Assembly: GCF_009857505.1 (NCBI RefSeq)
Contig: NZ_WWCP01000010.1
Span: 87,837-151,836, forward strand
Source of the DNA: Duganella lactea
GTDB taxonomy: Bacteria; Pseudomonadota; Gammaproteobacteria; Burkholderiales; Burkholderiaceae_D
DNA length: 64,000 nt
Direction: 5' to 3'
The notes beneath the pieces are model-generated. The model was not told the DNA's origin and searched no databases. It saw nothing but the letters and a program-made list of their open reading frames with translations. A program made the position numbers and the translations under genes. How positions within the stretch are numbered: position 1 is the first letter of the stretch; each line of letters starts with the position of its first letter. Shown here piece by piece: positions 37,909-45,771 of this stretch.

Positions 37909-37936
37909 AGTATATACCGTTTACCCTGTTCGTCAA
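37909..37936 (-). promoter_or_regulatory. Sigma-70 promoter for rnk
   Basis: Read on the - strand: TTGACG (37936-37931), 16-base spacer, TATACT (37914-37909). Both hexamers match the consensus in five of six positions. Transcription should start near 37902. It is one of the best promoters in the window. The 37937-38031 remainder of the gap shows only the GAGAGG ribosome-binding site of the next + strand gene. Confidence 0.7.
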
Positions 37937-38031
37937 CCGCGTGGCGGCCGGGCATTTATTGCACTAAATCCACACTCGCGAAAAAACAGGCACACTAGCG
38001 TCTGCTGTTATCCATTTCCGAGAGGTCCGAC

Positions 38032-39537
38032 ATGCTGTCCAAGCTGTCCGCAATGCTGCGCTACTTTAACGACGCGGTGCCATTCCGCCTGGTGCCGGCG
38101 GCGATCGCCACGACGGTGCTGCTGGTGCTGCTGGCGTTGCCGTGTCCCGCCGGCCTGGAGCCCAAGGCGTGGGCGCTGGTGGCGATCTTCCTCACCACCA
38201 TCGTCGCCATCATTCTGAAGGTGATGCCGATCGGTGTGATGGCGCTGATGGCGATCGTCATCGTCGCCCTGTCGCAGGTGACCTCAAGCTCGTCCAAGGG
38301 GGCGATCGCTGATGCGCTGAGCAGCTTTGCCAGCCCGCTGATCTGGCTGATCGTGGTGGCGGTGCTGATTTCGCGCGGCCTGAAGAAAACCGGCCTGGGC
38401 AGCCGCATCGGCCTGCTCTTCATCGCCCTGCTGGGCAAGCGCACCATCGGCATCGGCTATGGCTTGACGGTGTGCGAGCTGGTGCTGGCGCCGTTCACGC
38501 CGAGTAACACGGCGCGCGGCGGCGGCATCGTCCATCCGGTGATGAAGTCGATCGCCAATGCCTTCGACTCCGACCCGGCCAAAGGCACCGAAGGCAAGGT
38601 CGGCACCTATCTGGCGCTGGTCAACTACCACGCCAACCCGATCACCTCGGCCATGTTCCTGACCGCCACCGCGCCGAATCCGCTGGTGGTCGATTTTGTC
38701 GCCAAGGCCAGCAACCAGAACTTTCATCTGAGCTGGACCACCTGGGCGCTGTGCATGCTGTTGCCGGGCCTGGTCTGCCTGCTGCTGATGCCGCTGGTGA
38801 TCTATCTGCTGTCGCCGCCGCAACTGAAGGCCACGCCGGACGCCGTGCAGTACGCGCGCAGCGAGCTGGCGCGCATGGGGCCGCTGGCGCCGAAGGAAAA
38901 AGTCATGCTCGGCACCTTCGGCCTGCTGCTGGTACTGTGGGCCAACGTACCGGCCATGCTGTGCGGTCCGGCGTGGACGCTGGACCCGACGGTGGTGGCC
39001 TTTCTCGGCCTGTTTGTGCTGATCATCACCGGCACGCTGGACTGGGACGACGTGCTGTCGGAAAAGAGCGCGTGGGATACGCTGATCTGGTTCGGCGCGC
39101 TGGTCATGCTGGCCGAGCAGTTGAACAAGCTGGGCGTGATCGCCTGGGCGGCGCTGGCGATGAAGGAGGCGATCACGGCCAGCGGCATGGGCTGGCTGCC
39201 GGTGGCGACGGTGCTGTTGCAGGCCTTCGTGTTCTCGCACTATTTGTTTGCCAGCACCACCGCGCACATCAGCGCCATGTTGTTTGCCTTCATGTCGGTC
39301 GGCGCGCAGTTGCTGCCACCGGCATATCTGGCGCCGTTCCTGCTGATGATGACGGCCGGCTCGTCGATCATGATGACGTTGACCCACTACGCCACCGGCA
39401 CCTCGCCGATCATCTTCGGCAGCGGCTACGTCACACTGGGCAACTGGTGGCGGGTGGGTTTCGTCATGTGCGTGCTGGAGCTGGCGGTGTTCGCGGTGAT
39501 TGGCGGCGCCTGGTGGAAACTGCTGGGGTACTGGTGA
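38032..39537 (+). CDS. DASS-family (SLC13) anion/dicarboxylate transporter
   Basis: Inner-membrane symporter of 501 aa with about 12 helices, of the CitT/TtdT/SodiT1 branch of the divalent anion:sodium symporter family. The substrate-coordinating SNT motif is in the hairpin APFTPSNTARGGGIVHPVM, and the second repeat carries TAHISAMLFAFMS and MTLTHYATGTSPIIFGSGY. Likely substrates are malate, 2-oxoglutarate, tartrate, citrate or succinate; sequence does not decide. ATG 38032 has GAGAGG six bases upstream. A CPBP-family gene starts 4 bases after the stop. Confidence 0.88.
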   Translation: MLSKLSAMLRYFNDAVPFRLVPAAIATTVLLVLLALPCPAGLEPKAWALVAIFLTTIVAIILKVMPIGVMALMAIVIVALSQVTSSSSKGAIADALSSFASPLIWLIVVAVLISRGLKKTGLGSRIGLLFIALLGKRTIGIGYGLTVCELVLAPFTPSNTARGGGIVHPVMKSIANAFDSDPAKGTEGKVGTYLALVNYHANPITSAMFLTATAPNPLVVDFVAKASNQNFHLSWTTWALCMLLPGLVCLLLMPLVIYLLSPPQLKATPDAVQYARSELARMGPLAPKEKVMLGTFGLLLVLWANVPAMLCGPAWTLDPTVVAFLGLFVLIITGTLDWDDVLSEKSAWDTLIWFGALVMLAEQLNKLGVIAWAALAMKEAITASGMGWLPVATVLLQAFVFSHYLFASTTAHISAMLFAFMSVGAQLLPPAYLAPFLLMMTAGSSIMMTLTHYATGTSPIIFGSGYVTLGNWWRVGFVMCVLELAVFAVIGGAWWKLLGYW

Positions 39538-39541
39538 ACCG

Positions 39542-40297
39542 ATGAAACGCCTGCACCTCACGTTGCCACTGGCGCTGGCGGCGCTGCTGGTCTGGTTGTT
39601 CCTGACCGCGGGCTTGGGCAGCCTGAGCGGCGGTGCGCCGTCGCTGGCCGCGTCGGTGGCGGGCGGCGTTGGCATCGGATGGGCGCTGGCCGCGCTGTTT
39701 GCGTTGCTGCTGGTGCTGATCTCCGAGCGCCGCGCCGACGCCGGCCTGGGGGCGCCGCGACCGTGGCGCATCTTCCTGCTGGCCTTGCCGCCGCTGCTGT
39801 ATGCGCTGCTGATGCTGCTGGTGGCGTGGGCGGGCGGCTGGCCGCCAGCCAATGTGCTGCTGATCGTGGCGTGCAACACGGCGCTGGTGGCGGTGTCGGA
39901 GGAGTTGATGTTCCGCGCGCTGCTGCTGCGCAGCCTGCTGGAGCGGCATGCGTTGTGGCCGGCGGTGCTGATGTCGTCGGCGCTGTTCGGCGTGGCGCAC
40001 GCGGTCAACGGCCTGGCCAGCGGCGACCTTGGCGGCGCGTCATGGCAGGCGCTGGCTGCGTTCCTGCAGGGCGTGGGCTATGCGGCCATCCGTCTGCGCA
40101 CGCGCTCGGTGTGGCCGATGGCGCTGGTGCACGGCGTGTGGGACTTTGCGCTGGTGACCTCGCTGCTGACCACCGCCGGCACCGGCGAGGGCTCGGTGCT
40201 GCCGTTCGCCGCCCTGCTGGCGGTGTTGCCGTTGTGCCTGTATGGCGTGTATCTGCTGCGCGCCAGTCAGCGCGCCGCGTTTCAATCACCGAATTGA
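39542..40297 (+). CDS. CPBP-family intramembrane metalloprotease
   Basis: A membrane protein of 251 aa and about eight helices belonging to the CPBP (CAAX prenyl protease-like/Abi) family. Metal and catalytic residues are visible in SEELMFRALLLRSLLER (EExxxR), FGVAHAVNGL and the final HGVWDFALV. Bacterial members cleave membrane peptides or serve in bacteriocin immunity; the substrate is unknown. It starts 4 bases after the anion transporter and is likely co-transcribed. The following 200-base gap (40298-40497) holds no gene or obvious terminator. Confidence 0.85.
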   Translation: MKRLHLTLPLALAALLVWLFLTAGLGSLSGGAPSLAASVAGGVGIGWALAALFALLLVLISERRADAGLGAPRPWRIFLLALPPLLYALLMLLVAWAGGWPPANVLLIVACNTALVAVSEELMFRALLLRSLLERHALWPAVLMSSALFGVAHAVNGLASGDLGGASWQALAAFLQGVGYAAIRLRTRSVWPMALVHGVWDFALVTSLLTTAGTGEGSVLPFAALLAVLPLCLYGVYLLRASQRAAFQSPN

Positions 40298-40497
40298 TTA
40301 GTTCGTTCATGTCTTTCTGCTATCAGGCCTTTTTCAGGCCCCGCCATGGCGGGAATGGCGGCCGCTTGCAGCCAAAACAACAGACTGAGCAATTCGCAAT
40401 CAACAATTTGATTCTTTGAAGAACAGGTGATTTTTTCTTGCAAGTCCCCCCTAGAATGCATTGCATAAGCTGACTTAAAAATAACGGGGGACATCAA

Positions 40498-43400
40498 GTG
40501 TACAAACCAACACAAGCCAACCGGCTGGCACGCCCAGCCATCAGCATCGCCGTCGCATCGGCCCTGGCCATCCTGGCCAGCAACGCCGCCATGGCCCAAA
40601 CCGAGACCGCCGCCAAGGAGACGGCTAGCACGCACAGCGAACCAGACGCCGCCAACACCGTGATGGTGGTCGGTACGCGCAAAGCGGTGGCCTCCGCGAT
40701 TGACCGCAAGATCCGCAACGCCACCGTGTCGGACTCGATCATCGCGGAAGACATCAACCAGTTCCCGGACAAGAACGTGGGTGAGGCGCTGTCGCGCATC
40801 ACCGGGGTGCAGCTGACGCGCGACTTCGGCGAAGGCTCGCAGGTGTCGATCCGCGGCGTGGCGCCGGACCTGAACCGTATTGAGATAAACGGTATGTCCG
40901 TTTTGGGCACCAACGGCGGTGCCGGCCGCGGCGCCGAGCTGCGCGAGCTGGCGTCCGAGCTGATCGCCTCGATCGACGTCTACAAGGGCACCACCGCCGA
41001 TCTGACCGAGGGCGGCGTCGGCGGCACCGTATCGATCCGCACCCGCAAGCCGCTGGACTTCAAGGAACGCACCATCGCCGGCACACTGGCGGGCGAGCAC
41101 TCCACCAGCCGTGGCGGCACGCAGCCGCGCGCCAGCCTGCTGTGGGCCGACAAGTTCATGGACGGCCGCCTGGGCCTGATGGCCAACCTGGTCTACGACG
41201 AGGTGCTGACGCAGAATGACTACAGCCGTAACACCAGCTGGCGCTTCCTGCGCGACTGGGATAATTCGCCGGAGAAAACGGTCAATTCGCTCGACCCGGC
41301 GGTGGCGGCCGTCAACACCGTGGCTGGCTGCTCGGCCAACACGCTGACGGCGGCGCAAAAGACCGCCTGCCAGCAGCAGTGGTATGACTACAGCCCCGGC
41401 ACGCCGCGTTACGGCATCTGGACCCGCGACCACAAGCGTTCCTCGGCCGAGCTGACCGCGCAGTACAAGTTCAGCAACGATCTGAACGCCTTTGTCAGCT
41501 ATCAGCGCAACGACCAGGATCAACGCCTGAACGACCGCAACTTCGGCACCGACTTCAGCGCGCTGTCGCGCTTGTCCAGCGCCGGCGTCGCGCCGGTGTA
41601 CAACCCGGCCACTGGCGTGCCGAACACCGGCACCGGTACCTGCGTCGCGCTGCCGGCCACCAGTACGCCGTCCAGCATGGTGGTGAGCAATCACATTGTC
41701 ACCGATTACACGGTGGGCAATTGCCAGTACGTCGGCGGCGCTGGCGGCCAGGGCGCGTTCAGCACCTCGGCGCGCGACTTCAAGCTGAAGATCAATTCGG
41801 ACTACCTCAGCACCGGTTTCAATTTCAAGCGCGACATGCTGGAAGTGGAGGGCTTGCTGAACACCTCCAAATCGACCTACCACAACGAGACCAACTCGAT
41901 CGTACTGTCACAGAACGCGCCGGGCCTGCGGGTCAAGCTGGACGACCTGGGCCTGCCACAGTTCACCTTCCCTGCCGGCTACTCGCCGGATGCTCCGGGC
42001 TCCTACGTGCAGGCGCAGTTGCAGTACCGTCCGTATGAAACCAAGAACTCGGAAGACCAGGCCAAGCTGGACTTCAAATACCGTTTGAGCACGCCGTTCT
42101 TCAGCAAACTCTGGTTTGGTGCCCAGGCCCGTCGCGCCGATTCCCAGCGCTATGACGGCGGTGGCTATCTGGTCAGCAACAACGGCACCGCCGCCACGAC
42201 GGACGATATCTACGTGCCGTCCGCCAACGTCAACTCGACCATCGTGTACGATCCGTACAATACCGGCAAGCTTCGGAGCAGTTCGGTGCCGTCCTATCCG
42301 AACTTCTACTACAATGATAAGTATGTGAACAAGACCGATATGGCCGCGCTGATCTCGGCCGTGTCGGGCCGTTCGCCGGGCACCTTCTTCAGTGGCTACA
42401 ACGGCATCGGCAACGTGCCGTCCGGCTGGATGACGCCGGTCTACAACAGTGCGCTGCCGTACTTCGACACCTCGCACTTCAACTTCGACAGCGTGTATTC
42501 GGCCACCGGCAACGATGGCAAGGTGTATCCGCAGATTCCAACCTTCAAGGTCAAGGAGACGGTGCGCTCGGCCTATGTGCGCGCCGACTTCGACACCGAG
42601 CTGTTCGATCGCGGCATCTGGGGCAACATCGGCGTGCGCTACACCGGCACGACCGACACCTCGACCGGCCTGAACAAATTGACGGTACGCACGCCAAACA
42701 GCGGCGGCGGCACCACTTATACCGATACCGTGATCAGCAACGGCATCGTCAGCGTGGACAGCAAATACCACGACTACCTGCCGAGTGCCAACGTCATGAT
42801 GTGGCTGGTGCCTGATCAATTCATGGTGCGTCTGGGCTGGGGCAAGGTGATGGCGCGTCCGGCGATCGACAAGCTGGTGCCGGCGGCGGCGTGCATCATC
42901 GGCAGCGGCTCGCCACTGGTGGGCGGCGACGGCACCGACGATTGCACCGCCGGCAATCCGGACCTGAAGCCTTACCGCGCCACCAACAAGGACCTGAGCC
43001 TGGAATACTACCCAAGCGCGGATACCCAGTTGACGGCAGGCTTCTTCCGCAAGGATATCGACAGTTACATCATCGACAAGGCGCTGCGCAAAGGCGTCGA
43101 CCTGTTCCACAACGGCCTGAAGTTTGACGTCACCGGCCCGACCAACGGCCAGGGCGCCACCACCGACGGCGTGGAACTGACGTGGCGCCAGGCGCTGACC
43201 TTCCTGCCGGGCTATGCGCGTGGTCTGGGCCTGGACATGAACTATACCTATATGAAGTACAAGTATGCACCGGGTACAACGCTGATCAACCCGCTGGATG
43301 GCACCGAGCTGACTTATCCCGGCCTGTCGAAGAACAGCTACAACGCGGCGATCTGGTATGACCTGGGCGATTTCAATGCGCGTGTGGCCTACAACTACCG

Positions 43401-43635
43401 CGACCGCTATTACACCGGCACCGCGGACCAGGCGGGCAACCCGACCTTCCAGCAAAACACCGGCTTCCTGGATGCGAAGATCCAGTGGCGCTATAACAAA
43501 AACGTGACCGTGTCGCTGGAAGGGAAGAACCTGACCGACCAGGCGCAGACCACCGATGGCGGTTCGTCACTGCGCGTCAACGAGGTGGCGTGGTCCGGTC
43601 GCCGCTACTTCCTGACGCTGTCGGTGAAGCTCTGA
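40498..43635 (+). CDS. TonB-dependent receptor of the rhamnogalacturonan locus
   Basis: Outer-membrane active-transport receptor, 1045 aa. A signal peptide (ending ASNAAMAQ) precedes the plug (TVSDSIIAEDINQFPDKNVG, ALSRITGVQLTRDFGEGSQVSIRG) and a very large barrel closing with RRYFLTLSVKL. The NQFPDKN plug style is that of sugar and oligosaccharide receptors in Caulobacter, Xanthomonas and Massilia-type bacteria. The start is GTG at 40498. Its TGA overlaps the ATG of the next gene, a rhamnogalacturonan acetylesterase, so import of rhamnogalacturonan oligosaccharides is the best guess. Confidence 0.9.
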   Translation: MYKPTQANRLARPAISIAVASALAILASNAAMAQTETAAKETASTHSEPDAANTVMVVGTRKAVASAIDRKIRNATVSDSIIAEDINQFPDKNVGEALSRITGVQLTRDFGEGSQVSIRGVAPDLNRIEINGMSVLGTNGGAGRGAELRELASELIASIDVYKGTTADLTEGGVGGTVSIRTRKPLDFKERTIAGTLAGEHSTSRGGTQPRASLLWADKFMDGRLGLMANLVYDEVLTQNDYSRNTSWRFLRDWDNSPEKTVNSLDPAVAAVNTVAGCSANTLTAAQKTACQQQWYDYSPGTPRYGIWTRDHKRSSAELTAQYKFSNDLNAFVSYQRNDQDQRLNDRNFGTDFSALSRLSSAGVAPVYNPATGVPNTGTGTCVALPATSTPSSMVVSNHIVTDYTVGNCQYVGGAGGQGAFSTSARDFKLKINSDYLSTGFNFKRDMLEVEGLLNTSKSTYHNETNSIVLSQNAPGLRVKLDDLGLPQFTFPAGYSPDAPGSYVQAQLQYRPYETKNSEDQAKLDFKYRLSTPFFSKLWFGAQARRADSQRYDGGGYLVSNNGTAATTDDIYVPSANVNSTIVYDPYNTGKLRSSSVPSYPNFYYNDKYVNKTDMAALISAVSGRSPGTFFSGYNGIGNVPSGWMTPVYNSALPYFDTSHFNFDSVYSATGNDGKVYPQIPTFKVKETVRSAYVRADFDTELFDRGIWGNIGVRYTGTTDTSTGLNKLTVRTPNSGGGTTYTDTVISNGIVSVDSKYHDYLPSANVMMWLVPDQFMVRLGWGKVMARPAIDKLVPAAACIIGSGSPLVGGDGTDDCTAGNPDLKPYRATNKDLSLEYYPSADTQLTAGFFRKDIDSYIIDKALRKGVDLFHNGLKFDVTGPTNGQGATTDGVELTWRQALTFLPGYARGLGLDMNYTYMKYKYAPGTTLINPLDGTELTYPGLSKNSYNAAIWYDLGDFNARVAYNYRDRYYTGTADQAGNPTFQQNTGFLDAKIQWRYNKNVTVSLEGKNLTDQAQTTDGGSSLRVNEVAWSGRRYFLTLSVKL

Positions 43636-45308
43636 TGATCCGGCGCCGCCTGCTGACAACGCTGCTGCTGTGGTGCTGCGCCACGGCAGCCCTGGCCCAG
43701 GCGCTGCCGGCCGCCGTCAACACCGATCCGGCCAGGGCGCAGGTGGTCTTGCCGGAGCCGGCCGATCCCAGGCTGCCATCGCTGATCCTGATCGGCGACT
43801 CGACGGTGCGCAATGGTCATGATGACGGCCAGGGCAAGGGACCGGCAGGGCAGTGGGGCTGGGGCAATCCGCTGGCGGCGTATTTCGACGCGACCAAGCT
43901 GAATGTGGTCAACCGCGCCGTGGGCGGCCTGAGCAGCCGCACTTACCTGAGCAGCGGCCATTGGGAGCGCACACAGGCCTACATCAAGGCGGGCGATGTG
44001 GTGCTGATTCAGTTCGGCCACAACGACAGCGGCGCGCTCAATGACACCAGCCGGGCGCGCGGCACCATCAAGGGCGTTGGCGAGCAGAGCGAGGAAATCG
44101 ACAATCTGCTCACCGGCAAGCATGAGACGGTGCACAGCTATGGCTGGTATCTGCGTTTCTACATCGCCGAGATCAAACGGCGCGGGGCGACGCCGGTGAT
44201 CTGTTCGCCGATTCCGCGCAAGGACTGGGATGCCAGTGGCAAGATCGTCCGCAGCCGCGACGGTTATGCAGGCTGGGCGGCGCAGGTGGCGCGTCAACAG
44301 CAGGTTGGCTTGATCGATCTGAACGAGCAGGTGGCGCGGCAGTACGACGCGCTGGGCCGCGAGTCGACGATGCGGATGTTCCCGCAGACCACGCCGGAGG
44401 AACGTGTGCACACCAATTGGGCTGGCGCCGAGTTGAATGCGCGCACCGTGGTGGCCGGCTTGAAAGCGTTGCGCTTGCCGCTGCCGTTCAGCGCCGCCGC
44501 GCAGGCGATCGCACCGCTGGAGGATGAGCGGCCGGTGGTGGATGCCGCCAGGGTCAAGGCGGAAAAGCCGCGCGACGCCGCCTTGCCGACCTTGTTCCTG
44601 GTCGGCGATTCGACGGTCAAAAGCGGCGGCGTCAACGGCGCCATCGGCTGGGGCGAGCGCATCGCGCCGTACTTCGACGTCAACAAGATCAATGTGGTCA
44701 ACCATGCCATCGGCGGGCGCAGCAGCCGTACCTTTTATACCGAAGGGCGCTGGCAGCGCGTGCTGGAGCAGCTCAAGGCCGGGGACGTGGTGGCGATTCA
44801 GTTCGGTCACAACGATGGCGGCCGCATCGGCGATCCGGCGATGAAAGGCCGCGCCTCCGGCAAGGGCATCGGCCCGGAGACGGTGGAAGACATCAAGCCT
44901 GATGGCGGCAAGGAGCAGGTGCACACGTTCGGCTGGTATATGGCGCGTTATGTGGCCGACGCCCGCGCCAAGGGGGCGAGCGTGATCCTGCTGTCGCCGG
45001 TGCCGCACAAGGATGTGTGGGAGCAGGGCCGCGACTTCGCCAGCTTTGCCGAATGGGATCAGCAGGTGGCGCGCAACGGCGGCGCACAGTTCGCCGACCT
45101 GACCATGGTGATCAGCGACGGCTACCGCAAGCTTGGCGCGCAGACGGTCGGCGACTACTTCGCCGACGCCCGCACCCACACCAACGACGCCGGCGCCGTC
45201 TTCAACGCGCGCAGTGTGGTGTCCGCCTTCAAGGGGCTGCCAGGCAATCCGCTGGGCGCTTATCTGTCCGCCGAAGGGCAGCAGATTCCGGCCGCCGATC
45301 TGAAGTAA
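43635..45308 (+). CDS. Tandem rhamnogalacturonan acetylesterase (two CE12-type SGNH domains)
   Basis: Secreted esterase of 557 aa that should remove acetyl groups from rhamnogalacturonan-I. A signal peptide (ending AALAQ) precedes two full SGNH hydrolase domains. Domain one has LIGDSTVRNG with S56, NRAVGGLSSRT, QFGHNDSG and the HTNWAGAELNA histidine. Domain two repeats them as LVGDSTVKSGG with S326, NHAIGGRSSRT, QFGHNDGG and HTNDAGAVFNA. Both catalytic sets look intact, so both halves may be active. Usual CE12 enzymes have one domain of about 250 aa. It is coupled to the receptor by a TGATG overlap. Confidence 0.92.
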   Translation: MIRRRLLTTLLLWCCATAALAQALPAAVNTDPARAQVVLPEPADPRLPSLILIGDSTVRNGHDDGQGKGPAGQWGWGNPLAAYFDATKLNVVNRAVGGLSSRTYLSSGHWERTQAYIKAGDVVLIQFGHNDSGALNDTSRARGTIKGVGEQSEEIDNLLTGKHETVHSYGWYLRFYIAEIKRRGATPVICSPIPRKDWDASGKIVRSRDGYAGWAAQVARQQQVGLIDLNEQVARQYDALGRESTMRMFPQTTPEERVHTNWAGAELNARTVVAGLKALRLPLPFSAAAQAIAPLEDERPVVDAARVKAEKPRDAALPTLFLVGDSTVKSGGVNGAIGWGERIAPYFDVNKINVVNHAIGGRSSRTFYTEGRWQRVLEQLKAGDVVAIQFGHNDGGRIGDPAMKGRASGKGIGPETVEDIKPDGGKEQVHTFGWYMARYVADARAKGASVILLSPVPHKDVWEQGRDFASFAEWDQQVARNGGAQFADLTMVISDGYRKLGAQTVGDYFADARTHTNDAGAVFNARSVVSAFKGLPGNPLGAYLSAEGQQIPAADLK

Positions 45309-45359
45309 ATTTGTAGTACCTCAATACAGCGGCCCGGTTCGTTCTCTTAGACTGGGCTG

Positions 45360-45755
45360 ATGCGTAATACCGCCCCGCCCGCCCGTTACGATCTTCCCTG
45401 GAAAGCCGCATTGACGCATGCGTTCCAGGAATTCATGGCGTTCTTTTTTTCCGATCTTTGTGTGGAGATCGACTGGTCAAAACAGCCGCGCTTTAATCCT
45501 TTTGCTTGGGTCACGCTGGCTCATTTGCGTACCCAGCGTGCCCGCCGCGATCCCGATCAACTCTATGCGGCCAAGTGGCAACTCACAAAGCTCCTGTTTC
45601 AGCATGGTTGGAGTAAGGCGCGCATAATTGAATTGTTCAAAGTGATCAACTGGATGATGGTCCTGCCACCGCTGCTGCAGCGGCGTTACTGGCGAGCTGT
45701 CGTCAAGCTGGAAAAGGAGAGCAAAATGGAGTGCTGCCCGAGGCGCAATCATTGA
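45360..45755 (+). pseudogene. Deleted Rpn-type nuclease/putative transposase remnant
   Basis: The open frame of 131 codons joins two conserved pieces of the Rpn/DUF4351-like family (PD-(D/E)XK recombination-promoting nucleases, often annotated as cytosolic protein). The first is the N-terminus YDLPWKAALTHAFQEFMAFF ... EIDWSK; the second is the late segment NPFAWVTLAHLRTQRARRDP through WQLTKLLFQHGWSKARIIEL and INWMMVLP. Family members carry about 100 more residues between them, including the nuclease core, and a longer tail. The in-frame deletion and ragged C-terminus argue for a dead gene. It sits at the convergence of the two pectin-related arms. Confidence 0.65.
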
Positions 45756-45771
45756 AGCAAGTGTTTGCCGC

